Of a DNA stretch of 64,000 bases, positions 42,355 to 48,901 are shown in pieces; position 1 is the first letter of the stretch, and each line of letters starts with the position of its first letter. Under the pieces are notes generated by a model that made no database searches, was not told where the DNA came from, and saw only the letters and a program-made list of their open reading frames with translations. The stretch lies in NCBI GenBank assembly GCA_017432305.1, contig JAFRJK010000001.1, positions 62,001-126,000 on the forward strand, written 5' to 3'. Source of the stretch: Candidatus Saccharimonadota bacterium. Its GTDB lineage: Bacteria > Patescibacteriota > Saccharimonadia > Saccharimonadales > Saccharimonadaceae. The translations under genes and the position numbers were made by a program.

Positions 42355-42558
42355 TTGGATTTTTGGAGGGGTGGGAATTACTATAATACTTATGGAAAGA
42401 TTCGGGACCGATCATTCGCGATATCTTGGTGGACTGGTTATGCGGCCTCCGGTACTAATTCAGATTTTTTGGATACATTCCGTGGTGGACAAAATGCTAA
42501 TATCGGTTTCGGCAAAGCTTTAAAAGGTCTAGGACATGCTCTCCGTTGCGCAACGGAT
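42355..42558 (+). other. Silent FISUMP C-terminal cassette D2
   Basis: Type I head L-D-F-W-R-G-G-N-Y; contains I-S-W-W-T-G; end H-A-L-R-C-A-T-D. Confidence 0.87.
42541..42558. repeat. 18-bp palindrome with one outer mismatch, D2/D3 junction
   Basis: CTCCGTTGCGCAACGGAT. The inner 16 bp are perfectly palindromic. Confidence 0.9.
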
Positions 42559-42750
42559 AGAAACTCCTTGCCCGTCAAATATCCCAGCATCAAATCTAAC
42601 ACGCGCAGTAAGAGAACCACTATTATCTTCTAGGCCGGTGTTTAATGTAACCCTAGATTTGGATGTTCGCCAATAATTATATGCGCCACCTTGAGCACGG
42701 CTAGCACGTCCCTGACTACGATCATACATCCCACCCCTCCAAAAATCCAA
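42541..42750 (-). other. Silent FISUMP C-terminal cassette D3
   Basis: Type I head L-D-F-W-R-G-G-M-Y; end V-S-I-R-C-A-T-E, the Glu caused by the palindrome mismatch. Confidence 0.86.
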
Positions 42751-42755
42751 CGGAG

Positions 42756-42831
42756 CAAGAAGCTGATAAAAAGTAAGTTTACTTACTTTTTAGAAGCGAC
42801 GCAGGTCCGTCTATATCGAAGCTAGACGGGG
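42756..42831. mobile_element. Small structured element inserted in the D3/D4 spacer
   Basis: Compared with the A1/A2 spacer (CGGAG then TAAAATTAAACTTT), about 76 bp are inserted cleanly here. The insert has a 10-bp hairpin AAAAAGTAAG/CTTACTTTTT, the motif AGCGACGC, and a 7-bp hairpin CCGTCTA/TAGACGG. It is a diverged relative of the elements at 33662 and 50242. Confidence 0.65.
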
Positions 42832-42876
42832 TAAAATTAAACTTTAGTATTAAAGAAAGCTAATATTACTCTGTAG

Positions 42877-43089
42877 CATTTTTGGAGGGGTGGGATTTAT
42901 GAAGTTTCCAATTCCGGTAAAATTTTAGCCAGAACCGATTATGGTCGTCTTTGGAGCAATACTAGACTATTAGAGAGACTTCGAGGTTCCTGTTTTAACT
43001 CTTATGTCCAAAGTAATAAGGGCACCGTAGTCCCCTCGGGTGGAGATGAAGGTGGGCATGGATATCTCATCCGTTGCGTAGTGTTGTAA
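42877..43089 (+). other. Silent FISUMP C-terminal cassette D4
   Basis: Type II-like head H-F-W-R-G-G-I-Y preceded by TAG; end Y-L-I-R-C-V-V-L-stop at the array edge. Confidence 0.85.
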
Positions 43090-43104
43090 AAATTACAACA
43101 CTTT
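43081..43104. terminator. Hairpin at the right end of array D
   Basis: GTGTTGTAA-AAA-TTACAACAC, a perfect 9-bp stem overlapping the cassette stop codon, followed by a short T-run. Confidence 0.65.
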
Positions 43105-43130
43105 GTATAAGATAAATGGAAAGAAGAAAG

Positions 43131-43148
43131 GAAAAATCATCAAACCTA
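43131..43148. repeat. Array edge repeat near array D
   Basis: GAAAAATCATCAAACCTAAAC, the same sequence as the edge of array A, separated from the last half palindrome by about 50 bp. Confidence 0.6.
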
Positions 43149-43153
43149 AACAA

Positions 43154-43846
43154 TTACCCTTTTACATTACGAATATGAATCTTCCCATCTTTAATTTCGA
43201 CCGAGCTGTCGCATTTTGCATCGTTTTTATTGCATTCTTCATCAACTCTGATGTCTAAACTATGAAAGAAGTCGTCAATGACGCGATTAATATCATCTCT
43301 ATTGCGTGAAGCCCAAACACCACCAGTGACACAGGCAGCAATAAGAAGCCCAACCCCAAGAACAAAGTTAACAATCACTCCAGCAATCCAACCTCTTTTA
43401 AGTGAAGATGGCTTAATGAAGTAGCCGACACAACGTCCGAAGATAATAAACCCGAGGACGATGAAGGCAAAGACCATCGCAATCCCAAGGCTAGCGGCAA
43501 CAATCAAAAGTGGCTTATCTGGAATATCTCCAGCAGCAAGTCCCATCATCCCGAAAATCGAAACTGGAATTAGTGCAATTAACTTTGCAACATTAGTAAT
43601 TAACCCGATAATACCGATAATGAGCAGCACAACACGAATCGCAGTCTGGGTACTTGTTTCTTTTGATTTTTCCTCTGTTTTAGCCTCTTTTGGGGCGGTT
43701 TTTGGCGCCTTCGGAGCGGTTTTTGGCGCACTTTTTGCTCTTGTGGTCTTCGAAGCGGTCTTTGCAGTCACTTTCGGCGCAGTTTTTGTCTTCGCCGAAG
43801 CAGTTTTGGTTTTAGTATTCTTCTTAGTAGTACTCTTATTTTCCAT
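43154..43846 (-). CDS. Hypothetical membrane protein with Lys/Ala/Thr-rich N-terminal tail
   Basis: A 230-residue protein. The first 75 residues are low-complexity Lys/Thr/Ala/Pro, reminiscent of histone-like tails. Four hydrophobic segments follow (about 78-180), then an acidic Asp-rich C-terminus with two Cys. No family assigned. TATAAT on the complement (43853-43858) lies 6 bp before the ATG. It is placed between rplA and rplJ on the opposite strand. Confidence 0.65.
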   Translation of the reverse strand: MENKSTTKKNTKTKTASAKTKTAPKVTAKTASKTTRAKSAPKTAPKAPKTAPKEAKTEEKSKETSTQTAIRVVLLIIGIIGLITNVAKLIALIPVSIFGMMGLAAGDIPDKPLLIVAASLGIAMVFAFIVLGFIIFGRCVGYFIKPSSLKRGWIAGVIVNFVLGVGLLIAACVTGGVWASRNRDDINRVIDDFFHSLDIRVDEECNKNDAKCDSSVEIKDGKIHIRNVKG

Positions 43847-43907
43847 AATTTCATTATAACACGCCCGTCAATTTCGCTATACTCTTGTAAAAATCCTTCC
43901 TTCGTGA

Positions 43908-43913
43908 TATAAT
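43908..43913 (+). promoter_or_regulatory. -10 box of rplJL promoter
   Basis: TATAAT after TCGTGA, with the transcript expected to begin near 43920 and a leader of about 145 nt. Confidence 0.65.
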
Positions 43914-43919
43914 GTACGA

Positions 43920-44010
43920 AGTTACCAAAGACAGCGACGGAAAGAAAACAAAACTTTCTTAATTATGTCGCCGAGGAAAATATCTTTTTTCGAGGTTTTT
44001 AGTAACGAAT
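43920..44010 (+). promoter_or_regulatory. L10-type ribosomal protein leader
   Basis: The closing stem GTTAC (43921) / GTAAC (about 44001) encloses CAGCGACGGAAAG paired with CTTTC...GTCGCCGAGG. GACGG/CCGAGG-type elements around a kink-like internal loop are the features of the L10(L12)4-binding leader upstream of rplJ, which allows autoregulation. Assignment is by eye; a covariance-model search would settle it. Confidence 0.65.
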
Positions 44011-44063
44011 TTTAACAATTCACTAGTTTTTAATAATAAATTAATAACCAATGGGAGCCAAAA

Positions 44064-44588
44064 ATGGCAATTTCAAAGGATAAAAAGAATACATTGGTTG
44101 CTGATTTAACCGAGCTTTTAAATTCTAGCAAAATGACCGTTTACGCTAAATATCAAGGCCTTACAGTTGCTGAACTTCAGGAACTTCGTAAGAACGCTCG
44201 TGAAAATGGCGTAAAAATCAAGGTCGTAAAGAACCGCTTGGTTCGCGTCGCTATGAACTCCGTTGCAGTCTATAAAGATACCGACACAACTGGTCTTACC
44301 GGCCAATTACTCTACGCTATCTCTGACTCTGACGAAGTCGCTCCTGCAAAAGTGCTCGCTGAGTTTTCTAAGAATCACGACATCTTACAAATTGTAGGTG
44401 GTTTTAACGACAGTGGTAATAACCTCTCTGATGCTGAGATCAAAGCACTTGCTTCTCTCCCATCGAAGAACGAGCTTATCGCTCAAGTTGTTGCGAACCT
44501 TCTTTCCCCAGTCAACGAATCTATCTCTGGTCTTGCAAACGGAGTTTCGGAAATCGTTTCTGGCCTTGAAGCAAAAGCAAACGCTTAA
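44064..44588 (+). CDS. rplJ: 50S ribosomal protein L10
   Basis: A 174-residue protein with K-x-x-x-V-A-D-L-T-E-L near the start, Y-Q-G-L-T-V-A-E-L-Q-E-L-R, and V-K-N-R-L-V-R-V-A (the L10 RNA-binding region), plus a C-terminal helix for L12 dimers. It has a structured leader and GGGAG before the ATG, with rplL 34 bp downstream. Confidence 0.95.
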   Translation: MAISKDKKNTLVADLTELLNSSKMTVYAKYQGLTVAELQELRKNARENGVKIKVVKNRLVRVAMNSVAVYKDTDTTGLTGQLLYAISDSDEVAPAKVLAEFSKNHDILQIVGGFNDSGNNLSDAEIKALASLPSKNELIAQVVANLLSPVNESISGLANGVSEIVSGLEAKANA

Positions 44589-44622
44589 ATTAGCAATCTA
44601 TTAATAAGTAAAGGAATATACT

Positions 44623-45003
44623 ATGGCTGATATCAAAAAATTAGCTGAGGAACTCGTAAACCTCACCGTTCTTGAAGTTAACGAACTTAAGAACACTCTT
44701 AAAGATGAATATGGCATCGAGCCAGCTGCTGCTGCAGCTGTTGCTGTCGCTGCTCCTGCTGCAGGTGATGCAGCTGCTGCCGATGAAGGCAAATCTGAAT
44801 TCACCGTCGTCCTTAAAGACGCTGGTGCACAAAAAATCGCAGTTATCAAAGCTGTTAAAGAAGCTACCGGCCTCGGTCTTGGCGAAGCTAAAGCAATCGT
44901 TGACGGTGCTCCTGCAAACGTTAAAGAAAAAGTCGCTAAAGACGAAGCTGAAGCTCTCAAGAAAGCTCTTGAAGAAGCTGGCGCTACTGTCGAGCTCGCT
45001 TAA
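44623..45003 (+). CDS. rplL: 50S ribosomal protein L7/L12
   Basis: A 126-residue protein with an N-terminal dimerisation domain, an Ala-rich hinge (about 35-55) and the canonical C-terminal domain: [29 protein letters not shown] and [10 protein letters not shown]. It recruits translation factors. Confidence 0.97.
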   Translation: MADIKKLAEELVNLTVLEVNELKNTLKDEYGIEPAAAAAVAVAAPAAGDAAAADEGKSEFTVVLKDAGAQKIAVIKAVKEATGLGLGEAKAIVDGAPANVKEKVAKDEAEALKKALEEAGATVELA

Positions 45004-45040
45004 ACGAACAGAATCGCTTAGAACTAGTGAATTGTCTTAT

Positions 45041-45078
45041 AAAATAGCATCTCTATCTATTAGGGATGCTATTTTTTA
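45041..45078 (+). terminator. Terminator after rplL
   Basis: AAAATAGCATC / GATGCTATTTT stem with a 13-base loop, then T-run. Confidence 0.85.
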
Positions 45079-45123
45079 TTTCTGTTATATCAACCTAAAA
45101 TTAGATAAGCATAAGCTTCTACT

Positions 45124-45151
45124 TGACTTTTTAATTCATTTGTGCTATAAT
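45124..45151 (+). promoter_or_regulatory. Sigma-70-type promoter of accessory gene
   Basis: TTGACT, 16-bp spacer, TATAAT (45146-45151). The leader of about 80 nt has hairpins TAGTC/GACTA and CCCTTTTA/TAAAAGGG. Confidence 0.7.
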
Positions 45152-45238
45152 AAAAATATAGTAGTCTAATAGTGGACTATTAAAACCATTTGCCCCTTTT
45201 ATGGATGTAAAAGGGAGAGAACATTAGGAGGTATTCGT

Positions 45239-45589
45239 ATGAATACAACAGCAGAGAAAACTTTATATGACATTATCGACGGCCCTAACAGGGACATGCT
45301 CTTCGACGCTTGCAAGTATGCGTATAGTAATCTTGCAAAAGTCGATATTAGGTTCGCAGTCGCGAAGGCCTATACAGCACCTAAGGATAGCCAAAAAGCC
45401 CTGTTTATACCAATCAGGACAAAGGATGTCGTAATAACTCAAATCCAGCACGAAGATGGATCCGGCGAATCCTTCAACTTAGTCGGATTCTGCAAGACCG
45501 ATGTTGAAAGGGAACTTGAGTTTAAGCCTTGTAATTTCGAGGCCTATTACAACACTAAAACCAGAAATGGCAAAATAAGTTTCTTCTAA
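45239..45589 (+). CDS. Accessory hypothetical protein, SD-led with long leader
   Basis: A 116-residue soluble protein of mixed charge, not recognised. TTAGGAGGTATTCGT before the ATG is a strong Shine-Dalgarno. It has its own promoter and terminator and sits between rplL and rlmH. Confidence 0.6.
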   Translation: MNTTAEKTLYDIIDGPNRDMLFDACKYAYSNLAKVDIRFAVAKAYTAPKDSQKALFIPIRTKDVVITQIQHEDGSGESFNLVGFCKTDVERELEFKPCNFEAYYNTKTRNGKISFF

Positions 45590-45597
45590 ACTCCAAC

Positions 45598-45627
45598 GCC
45601 AGGGGCATAAAACCCCTGGCATTTTTT
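45598..45627 (+). terminator. Terminator after accessory gene
   Basis: GCCAGGGG / CCCCTGGC perfect stem, 7-base loop, then six T. Confidence 0.92.
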
Positions 45628-45646
45628 ATTCTAAGAATTCTAAAAA

Positions 45647-46078
45647 CTATTCGTGGTGATACTTTCCACCGTGCGAAATCTCTTGCGCACGATAGATTTG
45701 TTCAACCATCATAATCCGCATCAACATGTGAGGGAAGACTAATTTCGAAAAGCTCCAAACAAAATCGGCTTTATCCCGCGCTGCTTCTGAAACTCCATAC
45801 GCCCCGCCAATAATAATCACTACTTCCGAACTTGCGTTAAAAATCTTGTTTAGTTTATCCGAAAGCTCCGGGGAAGAGATATTTTTGCCCTTCTCATCCG
45901 CCAAAATCACGACCTCGTTCGACTTAAAGTCCCATTTCTCAAGTTTTTTCGCAAGTTTTTCTTCGTCTAAAACTTCCCACTTAACATCAAACGGCTTTTT
46001 TAAGCGTTTCTCATATTCTGCGCACGCTTCTTCCACCCAACCACTCGATTTCTTTCCGCCAGCAATAATTCTTATCAT
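45647..46078 (-). CDS. rlmH: 23S rRNA pseudouridine-1915 N3-methyltransferase
   Basis: A 143-residue SPOUT methyltransferase. The knot motif I-I-I-G-G-A-Y-G-V-S near residue 92 and the C-terminal L-V-F-P-H-M-L-M-R-I-M-M-V-E-Q-I-Y-R-A, with the final G-x-x-Y-H-H, are diagnostic. It acts on assembled ribosomes, using SAM. Confidence 0.95.
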   Translation of the reverse strand: MIRIIAGGKKSSGWVEEACAEYEKRLKKPFDVKWEVLDEEKLAKKLEKWDFKSNEVVILADEKGKNISSPELSDKLNKIFNASSEVVIIIGGAYGVSEAARDKADFVWSFSKLVFPHMLMRIMMVEQIYRAQEISHGGKYHHE

Positions 46079-46263
46079 TTTGCCTGTTCCCCTTTTCTAA
46101 TTTCATTGTATTTTATTTTAGTATTTTTTACAACGCCCGCTGTGGAAAAAGTCGTAAGTCGCCCCTTAAAACCTCAGTATTTTTTTCTTCTAAAAAATCT
46201 TGACAAAAATATATTGCCGATATAATATAATATTAATACTATATTAACAGACAGGATGCGAGG

Positions 46264-46782
46264 ATGTCTGAATTACCAGAAAAACAAATAAAGAGGTTAC
46301 GTTCACTTATCCAAGAGGCGGAGACTAATTTAGCAGCAGCTAAAGAGCTTTTAATTTCTATTGTTGGCGACGGAGATACTATTACTGCACCTCGCGATGT
46401 TACGGTTTCTGATCCTGAAGGGAAGATTATTGAAGGCGTCTTTGATGGCCAAATTATGATTGACCAAGAAGGGAAGAACTACCCTGTCCCGGCAAACTAC
46501 GCATCGAAATCTAAACTCGTCGAAGGCGATATCATGAAACTTACTATCACACCTGATGGAAAGTTCCTCTATAAACAAATCGGTCCAGTCGAGCGAAAAA
46601 CCGTTATCGGAACCCTCACCCACCATGACGATAAATACTTTGTTGAAGTAAACGGCCGTGAATACGAAGTACTTTACGCATCAGTTACTTACTTCCATCT
46701 AAAAGAAGGCTCGCAAGTTTCGGTCGTCATCCCGGCGCAAAACGAAGAAGCAAACTGGGCAGCAGTTGAAGCCGCATTATAA
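46264..46782 (+). CDS. Conserved hypothetical protein (predicted beta-barrel, CPR-type)
   Basis: A 172-residue protein with a short N-terminal helix (about 1-35, E-x-x-I-K-R-L-R-S-L-I-Q-E-A-E) followed by two small beta domains (I-E-G-V-F-D-G-Q, Y-P-V-P-A-N-Y-A-S-K-S-K-L-V-E-G-D, then F-L-Y-K-Q-I-G-P-V-E-R). I have seen this architecture as a conserved hypothetical protein of CPR genomes, but it has no assigned function. TTGACA (46200-46205) and TATAAT repeats provide a promoter. Confidence 0.65.
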   Translation: MSELPEKQIKRLRSLIQEAETNLAAAKELLISIVGDGDTITAPRDVTVSDPEGKIIEGVFDGQIMIDQEGKNYPVPANYASKSKLVEGDIMKLTITPDGKFLYKQIGPVERKTVIGTLTHHDDKYFVEVNGREYEVLYASVTYFHLKEGSQVSVVIPAQNEEANWAAVEAAL

Positions 46783-46793
46783 AATTAGTTTTA

Positions 46794-46818
46794 AAGACCG
46801 CCGAAAGGCGGTTTTTTC
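46794..46818 (+). terminator. Intrinsic terminator
   Basis: GACCGCC-GAAA-GGCGGTT followed by T-run. Confidence 0.9.
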
Positions 46819-46845
46819 TATCCAAATTATTTTTTTATTTTATCC

Positions 46846-47048
46846 ACTACGCAACGGATAGACCTCCCGGCTCCTCTCCACATTCCACCAGCAGGCTCAA
46901 CCCACCCAGTAGCACTACCATTATTACCACCGATAGATACTGTATAGAAGGCTCTATCTGCACTAAGAGCACGGCGAATCCAGAGAATCGACACGACGAG
47001 GCGACCACTAACAGTCGGTTCATATAACCCACCCCTCCAAAAATATAA
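46846..47048 (-). other. Silent FISUMP C-terminal cassette E1
   Basis: Type II head L-Y-F-W-R-G-G-L-Y; end R-S-I-R-C-V-V-D at the array edge (ATCCGTTGCGTAGTG, same as D4). Confidence 0.84.
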
Positions 47049-47092
47049 TGGAGTATTATTAAGATAAGGATGTCTGTTTTTTTGGTTAACCG

Positions 47093-47314
47093 TTGGATTT
47101 TTGGAGGGGTGGGGCTATGGCACCTGGTGGGTCATCGTTCATTTGGGGACGTTATCAACAGGCAGTTGCGCATTATTGGCCTAATAGGGCTGCAAGTGCC
47201 AATTCTGGTCATGTAATACTTACGTTTGTAGATGACAAAGTTAATCAGGGAGCTGTTAGAGTCACGGATTCCTATAGTAGAGGCTTCGGGATTTCTATCC
47301 GTTACGCAACGGAT
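47093..47314 (+). other. Silent FISUMP C-terminal cassette E2
   Basis: Type I head L-D-F-W-R-G-G-A-M; contains H-Y-W-P-N-R; end I-S-I-R-Y-A-T-D, so the otherwise conserved Cys is Tyr. Confidence 0.85.
47297..47314. repeat. 18-bp palindrome with one mismatch, E2/E3 junction
   Basis: ATCCGTTACGCAACGGAT. Confidence 0.88.
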
Positions 47315-47512
47315 GCGAATCCCTCTGCCTTTACTACCACCTCCACCTTGCGGGAATACAGCACCGGTATCACTCCCAAAATCTGTGAAAGGGAGAGTGT
47401 CAAGATAAGTGCCATTATGATTTGAGCCAATACTTTTTGTCCACCAATACCCGCCTACTATGCGCTGTATAACACGGTTATTCGTATAAACCCCACCCCT
47501 CCAAAAATCCAA
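47297..47512 (-). other. Silent FISUMP C-terminal cassette E3
   Basis: Type I head L-D-F-W-R-G-G-V-Y; contains G-G-Y-W-W-T-K; end I-R-I-R-C-V-T-D. No divergent partner; the ndk promoter follows. Confidence 0.86.
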
Positions 47513-47565
47513 CGGAGACACATTGCTGGAATTGTGGTATAATACAGAAAACTAAAGGAGTTAAA

Positions 47566-48093
47566 ATGGTACAAAAAGCAAAAGATCTTGTCCAAAGAAC
47601 GCTCGTTTTATGCAAACCTGATGCGGTTCAACGCGGAATTGTTGGTGAAATTATCCAACGTTTCGAACGTGTAGGACTTAAAATTGTTGGTATTAAAATG
47701 GTCGCTCCGGACGCGAAGCTTTACGAAAAACATTACGAGGAAATTGGAAAACTTATCACTCGTCGTGGTGAGCAAACTTTCCGTTACAACCTTAATTATA
47801 TGTTAACCGGTCCGGTCATTGCGATTTGTCTTGAAGGTATCGAGGCAGTCGAGCTCGTTCGTAAAATTGTTGGCCCAACCGAACCAAAATCGGCACCAAT
47901 GGGCACAATTCGTGGCGATTATTCTCACATGAGCTTTGGCTATTCTGATGCAAAAGGCATTGGCGTTCCTAACCTCGTTCACGCTTCTGGCTCTGTCGAG
48001 GAAGCAAAAGACGAAGTCAAACTCTGGTTTACCGAAGAAGAAACCTACGATTACGAAGATCTTTCCGAAAAGTACACTCGCGGAAACTGGTAA
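47566..48093 (+). CDS. ndk: Nucleoside diphosphate kinase
   Basis: A 175-residue NDK. Catalytic His139 lies in N-L-V-H-A-S-G-S (family N-x-V-H-x-S-D-S); the N-terminus has T-L-V-L-C-K-P-D-A-V-Q-R-G, and M-G-T-I-R-G-D-Y sits before it. It is about 30 residues longer than E. coli Ndk, with a small insertion in the Kpn-loop region, and the C-terminus is extended. It balances NTP/dNTP pools. The leader has AAAGGAG before the ATG, and TATAAT is near 47537-47542. Confidence 0.95.
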   Translation: MVQKAKDLVQRTLVLCKPDAVQRGIVGEIIQRFERVGLKIVGIKMVAPDAKLYEKHYEEIGKLITRRGEQTFRYNLNYMLTGPVIAICLEGIEAVELVRKIVGPTEPKSAPMGTIRGDYSHMSFGYSDAKGIGVPNLVHASGSVEEAKDEVKLWFTEEETYDYEDLSEKYTRGNW

Positions 48094-48100
48094 TTACTAT

Positions 48101-48126
48101 AAAAGCGTGCTAAAAGCACGCTTTTT
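48101..48126 (+). terminator. Intrinsic terminator after ndk
   Basis: AAAAGCGTGC-TAAAA-GCACGCTTTTT. Array F starts 10 bp later. Confidence 0.92.
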
Positions 48127-48135
48127 GGTGTTCTC

Positions 48136-48342
48136 TTGGATTTTTGGAGGGGTGGGATGTATGAATACAGTGGCGGTATTCAAGTTCGTGTATCAAAAGG
48201 CTATTGGTGGAGGCCATCTACCGCTGGCGTTAGTACTGCTCATAACCTTGCTACTGGCCTTAGCGGTAATGGTACTGCTTATTTTTGGCTACCAGGTGGC
48301 GACCCGAAAGGTTTGGGGTATTCTATCCGTTACGGAGTTTGA
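48136..48342 (+). other. Silent FISUMP C-terminal cassette F1
   Basis: Type I head L-D-F-W-R-G-G-M-Y; contains K-G-Y-W-W-R-P-S-T; end Y-S-I-R-Y-G-V-stop, a diverged terminus. Confidence 0.86.
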
Positions 48343-48344
48343 GT

Positions 48345-48554
48345 CTATAAGCAACGGACAAGATACCCATGGCCAGAATAATCGCTGCCTGAGACATACA
48401 CGGCTCCGCTATTTGCAGGAAAAGTATTCAATAGACCAGATAAGCCTGACTGCGCAAAAGTAAAAGCACCAGTCCAGAAGCGTCCACTATTAGTTCGACT
48501 ATAAACTTTGCCACTTCCTGCTACCTCATACATTCCACCCCTCCAAAAATCCAA
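48345..48554 (-). other. Silent FISUMP C-terminal cassette F2
   Basis: Type I head L-D-F-W-R-G-G-M-Y; contains G-R-F-W-T-G; end Y-L-V-R-C-L-stop. Confidence 0.86.
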
Positions 48555-48601
48555 CGGTTAACCAAAAAACAAATATCCTTGTCTTAATAATGCTCTGTTA
48601 G

Positions 48602-48817
48602 GATTTTTGGAGGGGTGGGGCTTATTATAAAGGTGGAGTTTGGGATCCTGATAAAGATTTTCGTGCTTGGATAGGTTATGTCGATAATTCGTATGGAGAT
48701 ACTCATGGGCTATATGCAAACATATCTTCGCAAACCACCACTGGTACAGGCGGAGTTTGGCTGGAAGACCGATATGCAGGTAGGGGGCTAGGATATCTCA
48801 TCCGTTGCGTAAGCTAG
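48602..48817 (+). other. Silent FISUMP C-terminal cassette F3
   Basis: Type II head D-F-W-R-G-G-A-Y after in-frame TAG; end Y-L-I-R-C-V-S-stop, running into the array edge repeat. Confidence 0.86.
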
Positions 48818-48850
48818 GTTTAGTGTTTATGATTTTTCAACCACCCCTTG
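48808..48850. repeat. Array edge repeat, right end of array F
   Basis: CGTAAGCTAGGTTTAGTG-TTTATGATTTTTCAACCACCCCT, the inverse of the array A left edge and similar to 16458-16500. Confidence 0.7.
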
Positions 48851-48901
48851 CAAAAACAGGGAATATGTGCTAAAATAAAGAAGTTATTAATTTTAATGAA
48901 A

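Larger units (their letters stand above)
42115..43089. repeat. FISUMP cassette array D (4 cassettes)
   Basis: Order minus, plus, minus, plus: two inverted-pair units joined at 42541-42558. It separates rplA from rplJ-rplL. One spacer carries an inserted structured element. Confidence 0.9.
46846..47512. repeat. FISUMP cassette array E (3 cassettes)
   Basis: Order minus, plus, minus. It fills the gap between a terminator and the ndk promoter. Confidence 0.9.
48136..48817. repeat. FISUMP cassette array F (3 cassettes)
   Basis: Order plus, minus, plus. The F1/F2 junction has lost the compact palindrome: ATCCGTTAC and GCAACGGAC are separated by about 20 bp. Confidence 0.9.

Noticed and set aside
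24631-48554. Cassettes as independent small genes, with GGAGG of the head as ribosome binding site
   Set aside because: No start codon lies at a consistent distance or frame after GGAGG, and the conserved protein frame runs through the motif itself.
15471-48850. Diversity-generating retroelement
   Set aside because: No reverse transcriptase or template repeat is present, and cassettes differ over their whole length with codon-level insertions, not at adenines of one template.
15471-48850. Integron cassette array
   Set aside because: Cassettes alternate in orientation, there is no integrase here, and the palindrome lacks the RYYYAAC/GTTRRRY core of attC sites.
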